A DNA stretch of 7,793 nucleotides from an uncultured Micrococcales bacterium (GTDB lineage Bacteria; Actinomycetota; Actinomycetes; S36-B12; UBA10799), in NCBI GenBank assembly GCA_937952095.1, contig CALFYG010000240.1, positions 1-7,793 on the forward strand, given 5' to 3'. Shown in pieces: positions 1 to 5,824 of this stretch (position 1 is its first letter; each line of letters opens with the position of its first letter). Position numbers and translations under genes: made by a program. Below the pieces are notes generated by a model. The model did not search any database, had not been told where the DNA came from, and saw only the letters and a list, made by a program, of their open reading frames with translations.

Positions 1-818
1 GCTACTTCAGCTACGAGCTCGGCGAGTGGCCGGGGTACGAGACGCCGTTCGACGAGGCGCAGCACGTGACCCACGACGCCCTGGCATTCCTGGGGCTCCC
101 GCACCTCGCCTACGGCGCCCACATGCCCCAGATCATGCGACGCGACCTGTGGCGCGAAGCGTTCGAGCTGTTCGAGACCCTGGCGAAGAAGTCCAAGACC
201 AAGGAGCTGGCGGAGGTCGAGCGGGCCGTCCCCAAGGCGGGCGAGGTGGTCTACACCCGCCAGCAGGAGCCCAAGGGGCTGGGCCACGCGGTCTGGTGCG
301 CGCGGCATGTGCCCTACAAGCGGCCTATTGACGCCATCGAGGCCTACAAGATCGCCCGCAAGGAGATCCCGGACCTGCAGTTGTGGATGCTCGGGGGCGG
401 GCCTGACCTCGAGAAGACCAAGGCGGCTGCCGTTGACGGCGTCACGGTGTTCGGCCGCGTCAGCGAAGAGGAGAAGGTCGAGCGGATGGCCGCCGCCCAC
501 GTCCACGTCGCGACCAGCGTGCGTGAGGGCTGGGGGCTGGTGGTCAGCGAGGCTGCTGCCGTGGGCACCCCGACCGTCAGCTACGACGTGCCCGGCCTGC
601 GCGACTCCACGCGCGCGGCCAACGGTGTGGTCGTTCCCGCGACCCCCATGGCTCTTGCACACTGGATCCCCACCATGATGCGCAAGTGGCAGGCGGAGCC
701 GGTGGAGCCGCTGCCCTACGGAGGTGCGCACTCCTGGGATTACGTCGCCGACCAGGTGTTCGCCGAAGCGACCAAGGTGCTCAAGCCGCAGTTGAGGCTG
801 GTCTCCGATGCGGCGTGA
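1..818 (+). CDS. GT4 glycosyltransferase C-terminal part with a GalU-like segment, 5'-truncated mosaic gene
   Basis: The frame is open from base 3, so the gene starts outside the window and 271 residues are visible. Residues about 104-271 are the C-terminal Rossmann half of a GT4 (GT-B) enzyme, which binds the nucleotide-sugar donor. It shows VPYKRP at 103-108, LGGGP at 130-134 and the E-x7-E motif with Glu175 and Glu183, then a GTP-VSYDVPG loop. Residues about 54-102 instead read like part of GalU, UTP-glucose-1-phosphate uridylyltransferase: FELFETLAKK, then RQQEPKGLGHAVWCAR at 86-101, which is close to the GalU signature. A normal GT4 has its acceptor-binding Rossmann domain there. Residues 1-53 are unrecognised; the AHMPQ at 39-43 faintly recalls Stealth-type phosphotransferases. 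Without an N-terminal GT-B domain, activity is doubtful unless the missing part supplies one. It may be a natural recombinant or an assembly chimera. The next gene overlaps its stop by 11 bases. Confidence 0.8.
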   Translation, partial: YFSYELGEWPGYETPFDEAQHVTHDALAFLGLPHLAYGAHMPQIMRRDLWREAFELFETLAKKSKTKELAEVERAVPKAGEVVYTRQQEPKGLGHAVWCARHVPYKRPIDAIEAYKIARKEIPDLQLWMLGGGPDLEKTKAAAVDGVTVFGRVSEEEKVERMAAAHVHVATSVREGWGLVVSEAAAVGTPTVSYDVPGLRDSTRAANGVVVPATPMALAHWIPTMMRKWQAEPVEPLPYGGAHSWDYVADQVFAEATKVLKPQLRLVSDAA

Positions 819-1005
819 GGGCGGGATGGCCTGGCGGGTGCCGCTGATGATCGCGGTGGCCGCAATGCTGCTCGCCGCTGTGGCCGCTGTCTTCGGTCAG
901 GAGGCCGTTGCCGATGTCATCGTGACCGTTGGTTTCGCGATCGGGGTGCTTTCGGTCCCGATCTGGATGATCGGTTCACTACGCAACCCCCGGAAAGAGG
1001 CCTGA
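808..1005 (+). CDS. small two-helix membrane protein in the glycosyltransferase operon
   Basis: This 65-residue protein belongs to no family I recognise. Two hydrophobic segments are visible, at about 11-29 and 37-58, joined by a short loop with Gln31-Glu32 and Asp36. Positive residues lie at both ends (Arg2, Arg3, Arg10; Arg59, Arg62, Lys63), which predicts an inner-membrane hairpin with both termini in the cytoplasm. The ATG at 808 overlaps the upstream stop by 11 bases. A second in-frame ATG at 826 has GAGG at 817-820 five bases ahead and would give 59 residues with the same membrane segments; I cannot decide between them. The GT2 gene starts 5 bases after its stop. Neither neighbouring glycosyltransferase has an obvious membrane segment, so a role as a membrane anchor or partner is possible, but this is inference from position. 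Confidence 0.75.
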   Translation: MRREGGMAWRVPLMIAVAAMLLAAVAAVFGQEAVADVIVTVGFAIGVLSVPIWMIGSLRNPRKEA

Positions 1006-1010
1006 GGAAG

Positions 1011-1799
1011 ATGCGCGTCAGTCTGATCGTCCCTACCCGCAACTCCGCGCGCACGCTCGCCGCGTGTCTGGAGTCGTGCAGCAACCAGACGCATGAGGAC
1101 GTCGAGGTCATCGTCGTGGACAACAGCTCCACCGACGGCACCGTGGAGATCGCCCATGAGCTCGCAGACCTCGTGCTCGACCAGAAGCCCGAGCGCAGCG
1201 CGCAGCGCAACCGCGGCGCTGCCGAGTCCACTGGCGACATCGTCGTGTTCATCGATTCCGACATGGTCCTCGAACCGACGGTGGTTGCGGACTTCGTCGA
1301 GGTGTTCGAGCGCCGGCCCGAGGTCGGCGCCGTCATCATCCCCGAGCGGTCCTTCGGTGAAGGTTTCTTCGCCTCCTGCCGGGTGCTCGAGAAGAGCCTG
1401 TACGTGGGGGACTCCGACGTCGAGGCTCCGCGGGCCTTCCGCCGCGAGGTTTTCGAAGCCACCGGTGGCTGGGACGAGACGCTGACGGCGGCCGAGGACT
1501 GGGACCTCGCCGACCGCACCAAGGCCCTCGGCACAGTGGTCGACCGCATCGACTCGCTGATCTGGCACGACGAGGGCCGCATCCAATTGCGTGTGACCTA
1601 CGGCAAGAAGCAGTACTACGGTCGCTGGGTCGCCGAGTACCTCAGCAGGCATCCAGAGGGCCGCGCACACCTTGCCCGGTCCGGCGTGCTCTCCCATGCC
1701 GGTACGCTTGCGCGTCACCCGGTGAAGACCTCGGGTCTGGTGGTGCTGAAGTCCGTGGAGGCCGCGGGTCTGCTGCGAGGCATGCGTAAGGCCGCCTGA
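1011..1799 (+). CDS. GT2 family glycosyltransferase
   Basis: A complete 262-residue cytoplasmic enzyme of family GT2 (GT-A fold), which transfers a sugar from a nucleotide-sugar donor, with inversion, to a growing glycan or lipid-linked acceptor. The opening strand SLIVPTRNSARTL (4-16) and VIVVDNSSTDGT (33-44) are the classic nucleotide-binding start. ERSAQRNRGA (61-70) precedes the metal-binding DxD as Asp82-Ser83-Asp84 within VVFIDSDMV. Glu162-Asp163-Trp164 is the usual ED motif containing the catalytic base. After about residue 200 the chain is basic (GKKQYY, GLLRGMRKAA) with no clear transmembrane helix, which suits peripheral contact with the membrane. AAGAGG at 995-1000 is a possible ribosome binding site. 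The stop shares one base with the ATG of the next gene, implying translational coupling. Donor and acceptor cannot be told from sequence. Confidence 0.92.
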   Translation: MRVSLIVPTRNSARTLAACLESCSNQTHEDVEVIVVDNSSTDGTVEIAHELADLVLDQKPERSAQRNRGAAESTGDIVVFIDSDMVLEPTVVADFVEVFERRPEVGAVIIPERSFGEGFFASCRVLEKSLYVGDSDVEAPRAFRREVFEATGGWDETLTAAEDWDLADRTKALGTVVDRIDSLIWHDEGRIQLRVTYGKKQYYGRWVAEYLSRHPEGRAHLARSGVLSHAGTLARHPVKTSGLVVLKSVEAAGLLRGMRKAA

Positions 1800-2950
1800 T
1801 GCGTATCGTCCACGTCATCGCGGAGTTCTCCGCCCACGAGGCGATGGGCCGGACGGTCACCGAGATCGCACAACGCGTCCCGGGGGAGCACGTCGTCATC
1901 ACCACCTCCGCGCACGACGGCCGGGAGGCCTTTGCCGAGGTCGTCGAACTCGGCGGCGCCGTAGAGACGTTCCCACTCGGCCGGCGGGAGGCGCTCGACA
2001 GCGCGCTCGCCCGCCTCAAGCCCGATCTCGTGCACGTGCACGGAGGGGCTCTCGTTCCCCTGCTCGTGACCCGCACGGCGATCCCGTGGTACCCGAACCT
2101 GCTGACGATGTACGCCTGGCCGGTGCTGCCATCGCTGCGACGGTTGCGTGCCGGTGGCATCCGTGCGGCCATGCAGTCCAACGTTCTGCGCCCGCGCGTG
2201 CTGGCGTCGTCGGTGTTGCCGAAGTGGCTCGTCAAGCGTTCTCTGCGACGCAGTGGCACCCGCGAGGTACTGACTCCGGATCCCCGGGTCGAGCGCAAAC
2301 TCGGTGCGACCCGGGTCGGATCCGGGGGCCCGCAGGATTCACGCCGCGCCGTCTACACCGATCAGGCGCCGGTGGTGCTGTTCGCGGGACGGGCGGAGTC
2401 CGTGCGCGGTATCGACACCCTGCTCGCCTGTTTCCCCGATGTGGTGCGTGAGGTCCCCGACGCCCGGCTGCGGCTGCTGCTGATCCCGCGTCCTGAACTC
2501 GACGCGCTGCTGGAGACGGCCCGCGCGGCAGGCCTCGGAGACAACCTCGATGTGGTGACTGAGCCGGTCGCGGACCTTCTCGGTGAGATGGCTGCGGCCC
2601 AGGTCGGCACCTGGCCGTTCAAGTACGACTACACGACCTCGCCGCCGGCGATGGCTGCGGCCGAGGCGTTGTCGGTGGGGCTTCCCACCGTGGGCACCGA
2701 GGTCTCCTGCGTCGAGGCCGTGATCGAGGACGGTGTGAACGGCGACCTCGTGCCGCCGGCTGACGCGAAGGCCCTTGCCGCGGCGATCGTGCGACTGCTC
2801 AAGGACCGCGAAACGTGGGACCGCTACAACACCGCCGGTCCCGAGTCGGTGACCCGCAATCTGAGTTGGGAAGGCATGGGCCGTGCCGTCGCACAGGCCT
2901 ACGCCGATGTCCTCGGCGCTGACATCGAGTCCCGGCAAGAGGCCATCTGA
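1799..2950 (+). CDS. GT4 family glycosyltransferase
   Basis: A complete 383-residue GT-B enzyme of family GT4, a retaining transferase using a nucleotide-sugar donor. The N-terminal acceptor domain opens with RIVHVIAEF and has DLVHVHGG at 76-83. The donor domain begins at VVLFAGRAESVRGIDTLL (192-209), where Arg198 and Arg203 stand in for the usual Arg/Lys pair that holds the donor phosphate. The E-x7-E region reads TSPPAMAAAEALSVGLPTVGT (280-300): the second Glu is present (Glu289) but the first is Ser281. Such SPP variants occur in GT4 enzymes, so loss of function is not implied. EAVIEDGVNGDLVPPAD closes the domain. TAAGG at 1787-1791 lies 7 bases before the ATG, which overlaps the GT2 stop by one base. 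It appears to be the last gene of the operon, since an opposing gene ends 3 bases further on. Confidence 0.92.
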   Translation: MRIVHVIAEFSAHEAMGRTVTEIAQRVPGEHVVITTSAHDGREAFAEVVELGGAVETFPLGRREALDSALARLKPDLVHVHGGALVPLLVTRTAIPWYPNLLTMYAWPVLPSLRRLRAGGIRAAMQSNVLRPRVLASSVLPKWLVKRSLRRSGTREVLTPDPRVERKLGATRVGSGGPQDSRRAVYTDQAPVVLFAGRAESVRGIDTLLACFPDVVREVPDARLRLLLIPRPELDALLETARAAGLGDNLDVVTEPVADLLGEMAAAQVGTWPFKYDYTTSPPAMAAAEALSVGLPTVGTEVSCVEAVIEDGVNGDLVPPADAKALAAAIVRLLKDRETWDRYNTAGPESVTRNLSWEGMGRAVAQAYADVLGADIESRQEAI

Positions 2951-2953
2951 TCT

Positions 2954-4498
2954 TCAGGTGACGCGGATGGGTCGGGAGGTACGTCCGACCTTGAGGGTGT
3001 ACTTGCCGCGTGACAACGGCGTCTTCGCGAGGATCCTCGTATTCCTGGTGCTGAGCGCCACTGTCACCTTCTCCGAGATGTCTCCTGCTGTGACCTTGCC
3101 CTTGCGGACCTTGACCTTCTTGCTCGCTGTGAACCTGTAGGTCGCCGGGACCTCTTTGCTGGTGCAGCGCGCCCGGTGGTTCGACGACTTGCAGGTCAGC
3201 AGTTGAGCCGAGCGCGCCGTCGGCGGCGCAGGCGGCTCAGGCGCGGGCTGTGCCGTGAGGGTGACTGACGCGCTGCTGCTCTTCACGGTCACCGCGGGAA
3301 GACTGTAGGCGGCCGTGACTGCGCATGACAGGAGCTTGCCCGCGTCCGTCAGGGAGGGGGTGAAGGACCTGCTGTTCGCCCCGGGCACCGCGGCGCCGTC
3401 CAGCATCCAGCTGACCGAGGTGACGGCCGGTGCTGTCCCGTTCCATGCGTCCCACTGCTCGCCGGCACATTGCTGTGCCTCTCCCGCGCGCAGGGTGCCG
3501 GTCACGCTTGGCGATGTTCTCAGCGGCGCGACCATGCCTGTGACCATCTGGCCGACGGAGTCCCCGTTGCGGTTGGCGAACCACATGGAGCCATCCGGGC
3601 CGGTGGCGAGCAGCCATGGTGCGCCGGTACCCGGGTACTCGGTCATGCTCCCAGCGGTGGTCATGCGCCCGATGGCGTTGCTGGCGTACTGCGTGAACCA
3701 CAGTGCCCCGTCCGGTCCCGCGGCGATTCCCCACGGGTGAGGCCCCGTGCTGAACTCGTTGATCGTCCCGGCCGGCGTGATACGTCCGATCTTGCTGGCG
3801 TTGTATTCGGTGAACCACAGGTTTCCGTCGGGTCCGGCCGCGATGTCCCAGGACTGGGTGTTGGTGCTGAGGCCGCTGTTGAACTCGTCGATGATCCCGC
3901 TGGGCGTGATCCGCCCGATCCGGTTGCGACTGCCGGATTCGGTGAACCACAGATTCCCATCCGGGCCTGCGGTGATCCCTTTCGGGTACGCGTCGGTGGC
4001 CAGCGGATACCGCGTGGTGGACCCGGTAGGGGTCATCTTGACGACCGCGGCACTGTCGGCGAAGTCCGTGTACCAGAGGTTTCCGTCGGGTCCGGCCGCG
4101 ATGTCCCACGGCCCGGAGGCGTTGGCGTCGAAATCTGTGATCACACCGGATGGAGTGATCCGCCCGATCTTCCCGCCGACGTATTCGGTGAACCACAGAT
4201 TCCCGTCGGGGCCCGCGACGATGCTTGTGGGGTAGGACGTGGCGTCGGGGAGATCGAAGTGGCTGACGGCGCCGTCGGAACCTCTCCTGATGATGCGCCC
4301 GCCCGCGACGTCGGTGAACCACATCGCGCCGTCCGGGCCGGCGGCGGCCCCCCACATCTCGGCGCCCACGAGGGCGAGTTGGTGCACGGTGACTGATCCG
4401 ACCGGATCAGCACTGGCAGGTGTGGCACCGAGGCCCATCACGCCTACCGCGATGCACGAAAGAACTGCCGGGATCTTGCGAAACGCTGCGCCGATCAT
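2954..4498 (-). CDS. secreted Vgb-like seven-bladed beta-propeller with Ig-like and basic C-terminal domains
   Basis: A 514-residue exported protein. I chose the ATG at 4498 because GGAGG at 4511-4507 lies 8 bases upstream and the product then begins MIGAAFRKIP with a normal Sec signal peptide, likely cut after ATPASA (about residue 30). The GTG at 4519 would add seven residues. Seven GPDG motifs at 54, 96, 136, 178, 222, 261 and 300, most continuing as LWFTE or a close variant, mark seven blades of 39-44 residues, as in virginiamycin B lyase (streptogramin lyase). An Ig-like domain follows at about 324-415, with Cys344 and Cys392 a likely disulphide. Then come a Pro-rich linker (418-427) and a basic C-terminal domain (431-514) with Cys436 and Cys445. 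Authentic Vgb is about 300 residues, cytoplasmic and lacks these additions. This protein is more likely a surface or extracellular binding protein; its ligand is unknown. Confidence 0.88.
   Translation of the reverse strand: MIGAAFRKIPAVLSCIAVGVMGLGATPASADPVGSVTVHQLALVGAEMWGAAAGPDGAMWFTDVAGGRIIRRGSDGAVSHFDLPDATSYPTSIVAGPDGNLWFTEYVGGKIGRITPSGVITDFDANASGPWDIAAGPDGNLWYTDFADSAAVVKMTPTGSTTRYPLATDAYPKGITAGPDGNLWFTESGSRNRIGRITPSGIIDEFNSGLSTNTQSWDIAAGPDGNLWFTEYNASKIGRITPAGTINEFSTGPHPWGIAAGPDGALWFTQYASNAIGRMTTAGSMTEYPGTGAPWLLATGPDGSMWFANRNGDSVGQMVTGMVAPLRTSPSVTGTLRAGEAQQCAGEQWDAWNGTAPAVTSVSWMLDGAAVPGANSRSFTPSLTDAGKLLSCAVTAAYSLPAVTVKSSSASVTLTAQPAPEPPAPPTARSAQLLTCKSSNHRARCTSKEVPATYRFTASKKVKVRKGKVTAGDISEKVTVALSTRNTRILAKTPLSRGKYTLKVGRTSRPIRVT
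2970..2990 (+). terminator. weak candidate terminator hairpin for the glycosyltransferase operon
   Basis: GGTCGG at 2970-2975 can pair with CCGACC at 2985-2990 around a 9-base loop, about 20 bases after the last glycosyltransferase stop. There is no T-run after it, and it lies inside the 3' end of the opposing propeller gene. It is only a candidate; Rho-dependent ending or transcript collision would serve equally well. Confidence 0.22.
3819..3850 (-). repeat. copy 1 of an exact 32-base direct repeat in the propeller gene
   Basis: These 32 bases recur identically at 4077-4108. The bases just outside differ on both sides (c versus g before, g versus c after). The copies lie 258 bases apart, exactly 86 codons or two blades, so both are read in the same frame and encode the WDIAAGPDGNLW core. 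Confidence 0.9.
4077..4108 (-). repeat. copy 2 of the exact 32-base direct repeat in the propeller gene
   Basis: This copy is identical to 3819-3850 over 32 bases. Recombination between the two would remove or add exactly two blades without shifting the frame. Confidence 0.9.
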
Positions 4499-4503
4499 CT
4501 CGG

Positions 4504-4511
4504 CCCCCTCC
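4504..4511 (-). promoter_or_regulatory. ribosome binding site that fixes the propeller start
   Basis: On the minus strand GGAGGGGG ends shortly before the ATG at 4498; the GGAGG core leaves a spacer of 8 bases. It lies inside the region that would be coding if the GTG at 4519 were used, so it argues for the ATG. Confidence 0.7.
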
Positions 4512-4518
4512 ACCCCCA

Positions 4519-4539
4519 CGACCCTCCGAGCGGGGGTCG
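4519..4539. other. GC-rich inverted repeat in the leader of the propeller gene
   Basis: Bases 4519-4526 can pair with 4532-4539 around a 5-base loop: eight pairs on the plus strand with one G-U, which becomes a C-A mismatch in the minus-strand RNA. It sits just upstream of the ribosome binding site of the propeller gene. There is no T-run. A role in transcript ending or translation control is possible but unsupported. Confidence 0.35.
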
Positions 4540-4549
4540 AGGCGGTTCA

Positions 4550-4555
4550 AGCATA
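4550..4555 (-). promoter_or_regulatory. weak candidate -10 box for the propeller gene
   Basis: TATGCT on the minus strand fits the TAnnnT pattern and stands out in a GC-rich gap, about 50 bases before the ATG at 4498. No recognisable -35 hexamer is present at 17-19 bases spacing, so this is a weak call. It would let the propeller gene be transcribed separately from the lipase gene upstream. Confidence 0.22.
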
Positions 4556-4580
4556 TGCCCGGCTGGTCGCCGCTGGCGTC

Positions 4581-4608
4581 GCAGGCGCGGGGAACGGGTG
4601 ACGCCTGC
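4581..4608 (-). terminator. candidate terminator hairpin after the lipase gene
   Basis: GCAGGCG (4581-4587) and CGCCTGC (4602-4608) form a perfect 7-base inverted repeat with a 14-base loop, starting 4 bases past the lipase stop on the minus strand. No T-run follows. Hairpins without a T-run have been proposed as terminators in actinobacteria, and position and symmetry support that role here without proving it. Confidence 0.4.
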
Positions 4609-4612
4609 TCAG

Positions 4613-5794
4613 CTACTCGTTTCCGCATGTCGACCGGGAAGGCTTTCCGGCGAACCGCTGCTCGATCCAGTCGAGTTGGTACCGCGTGGACTGTTCCATC
4701 GTCGGGTCGTGATCGAGGCCCGGGTAGGTGCGGAACGTGACGGGCTGGTCCTGCGCGCACAGCCGATCCACGGCCTTCTTCACCCCTGCGATCGGTACTG
4801 TGCGGTCGGCCTCTCCCGCGATCACCAGCAACGGCGCCACGAGTGGATCGTCGCTCGGGGTCAGTGCACCGAAGAACTCGCGGACCGCAGGGACCTCCTG
4901 CCAGCCAGCACTCAGACCTTCACCTGCGTCGAGGTCGGCGTAGGTCGCATACGCCTGGGCCAGGCAACCATCTGTCGTCACGCTGGGGTAGTCCTCAAGC
5001 ATCTCCGGACCCATCACCTGGGCAGGGTCGAACCCCTCGTCGACCGCCTGGATGCCCGCCGTCATGAACGCCATGTAGAAGCCCACGCCGTCGCTGGTCG
5101 CGAGGTTGTGTGCGAACTCCTCGCCCTGCACCGCTCCGGCAACGCTCACCGCACCGAGGAAGTCCGGGTCGTCGGCGACCTGGTCGACCCCCCATGCCGC
5201 GACCCCGCCCTGCGAGTGGCCGTCCACGACCCACCGGTCACCGAGTGAGGGGACCGCTTCCCGGGCAGCCGGCACCGAGTGGATCACATCGTTGACCTGC
5301 GCGGTGCGGTTGGAGTACTGATGCGGTCCGACTGTGCCGAGGCCGTGGTAGTCGGTGGCCACGACCGCGTAACCCGCCTCGACCATCGGGAACAGACCCT
5401 CGTCCCCGTAGTACACGTCCTTCATCGCCGAAGGTGCGCACATCCGTGCCACTCCGCTTGTGCCATGCGCCCAGGCGATCACCGGCCAACCCTTCTTCGG
5501 CGCGGTTCCGGCCGGGATCAGCACCACCCCGGAGGTTGCCACGTCACGTCCTGCGGCATCCAACGAGTGGTACAGGATCCGCACCGCTGACACGCCCTCG
5601 GGTAGGTCGTACCCCGTGCCGGACTCCTGACGTAGCAGGTCTCCGGGCTCGCTACCGGTCAGTGGCGGCGCGTCGTAGAACGCCGTCAGCGGCAGCGCAT
5701 CAGCCTTTTCGAGGTCGCGTGCCTCGGTCACTGCCGTCGGCGTCGTGCTCGTGCACGCTGCCAGGGCCATACAGGCAACCGCCGCCCTCCACAC
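4613..5794 (-). CDS. secretory lipase family alpha/beta-hydrolase, predicted lipoprotein
   Basis: A 393-residue serine esterase or lipase resembling the secretory lipase (LIP) family. The short N-terminus has a lipobox LAAC at 11-14, so Cys14 would be lipidated and the enzyme held on the outer face of the membrane. Family features follow in order: PGDLLRQESG (50-59), the LYHSLDAAGRDVATSGVVL strands, AWAHGTSG (107-114) as the oxyanion-side strand, CAPS (119-122), the nucleophile elbow Gly-His-Ser194-Gln-Gly, the acid Asp330 in GEADRTVP and the base His362 in GLDHDP. The triad is therefore intact. The GTG at 5794 is the only start that keeps a signal peptide: an in-frame TAG lies three codons upstream, and the next ATG (codon 9) would leave MALAAC. 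The ribosome binding site is poor (CTGGA). It lies 30 bases after the ILEI-like gene, so it is probably co-transcribed with it. Substrate unknown. Confidence 0.88.
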   Translation of the reverse strand: MWRAAVACMALAACTSTTPTAVTEARDLEKADALPLTAFYDAPPLTGSEPGDLLRQESGTGYDLPEGVSAVRILYHSLDAAGRDVATSGVVLIPAGTAPKKGWPVIAWAHGTSGVARMCAPSAMKDVYYGDEGLFPMVEAGYAVVATDYHGLGTVGPHQYSNRTAQVNDVIHSVPAAREAVPSLGDRWVVDGHSQGGVAAWGVDQVADDPDFLGAVSVAGAVQGEEFAHNLATSDGVGFYMAFMTAGIQAVDEGFDPAQVMGPEMLEDYPSVTTDGCLAQAYATYADLDAGEGLSAGWQEVPAVREFFGALTPSDDPLVAPLLVIAGEADRTVPIAGVKKAVDRLCAQDQPVTFRTYPGLDHDPTMEQSTRYQLDWIEQRFAGKPSRSTCGNE

Positions 5795-5824
5795 CGTTCC
5801 AGGCTAAGCGCGCACCCGGTGGGT

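Larger units (their letters stand above)
3530..4384 (-). repeat. seven tandem beta-propeller blade repeats within the coding sequence
   Basis: Seven degenerate in-frame units of 39-44 codons encode the propeller. The core of each is (I/A)AAGPDG-x-(L/M)WFT, followed in most units by a KIGRITPSG-like strand. Blades 2 to 5 are the most alike, and blades 1 and 7 have diverged (WFTD, WFAN), as expected where a propeller closes. Confidence 0.85.

Noticed and set aside
66..818. GTG at 66 as the start of the first glycosyltransferase gene
   Set aside because: The same frame is open to base 3 with protein-like sequence (YELGEWPGYETPFDEAQ), so the gene is truncated by the window rather than starting here.
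897..1718. Minus-strand ORF of 273 codons across the GT2 gene
   Set aside because: The plus strand encodes a GT2 enzyme with all motifs in place; the antisense frame shows no recognisable domain and is a usual shadow in GC-rich DNA.
3819..4108. Repeats considered as a CRISPR or mobile-element signature
   Set aside because: The repeats are in-frame parts of propeller blades with codon-multiple spacing; there are no regular spacers, terminal inverted repeats or transposase.
3237..4355. Minus-strand ORF of 372 codons in a second frame of the propeller gene
   Set aside because: Its product is an Arg/His-rich repeated string with no sensible fold, produced by reading the blade repeats out of frame.
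3470..4396. Long plus-strand ORF (308 codons) opposite the propeller gene
   Set aside because: It mirrors a highly repetitive GC-rich gene; the translation is low-complexity with no domain, whereas the minus strand gives a signal peptide and seven clear blades.
2954..4498. Annotation as the streptogramin resistance enzyme Vgb
   Set aside because: Only the propeller repeat pattern is shared; export signal, extra domains, larger size and few histidines argue against the resistance function.
4499..4519. GTG at 4519 as the start of the propeller gene
   Set aside because: The ATG at 4498 has GGAGG eight bases upstream and gives a standard signal peptide; the GTG start would translate the ribosome binding site.
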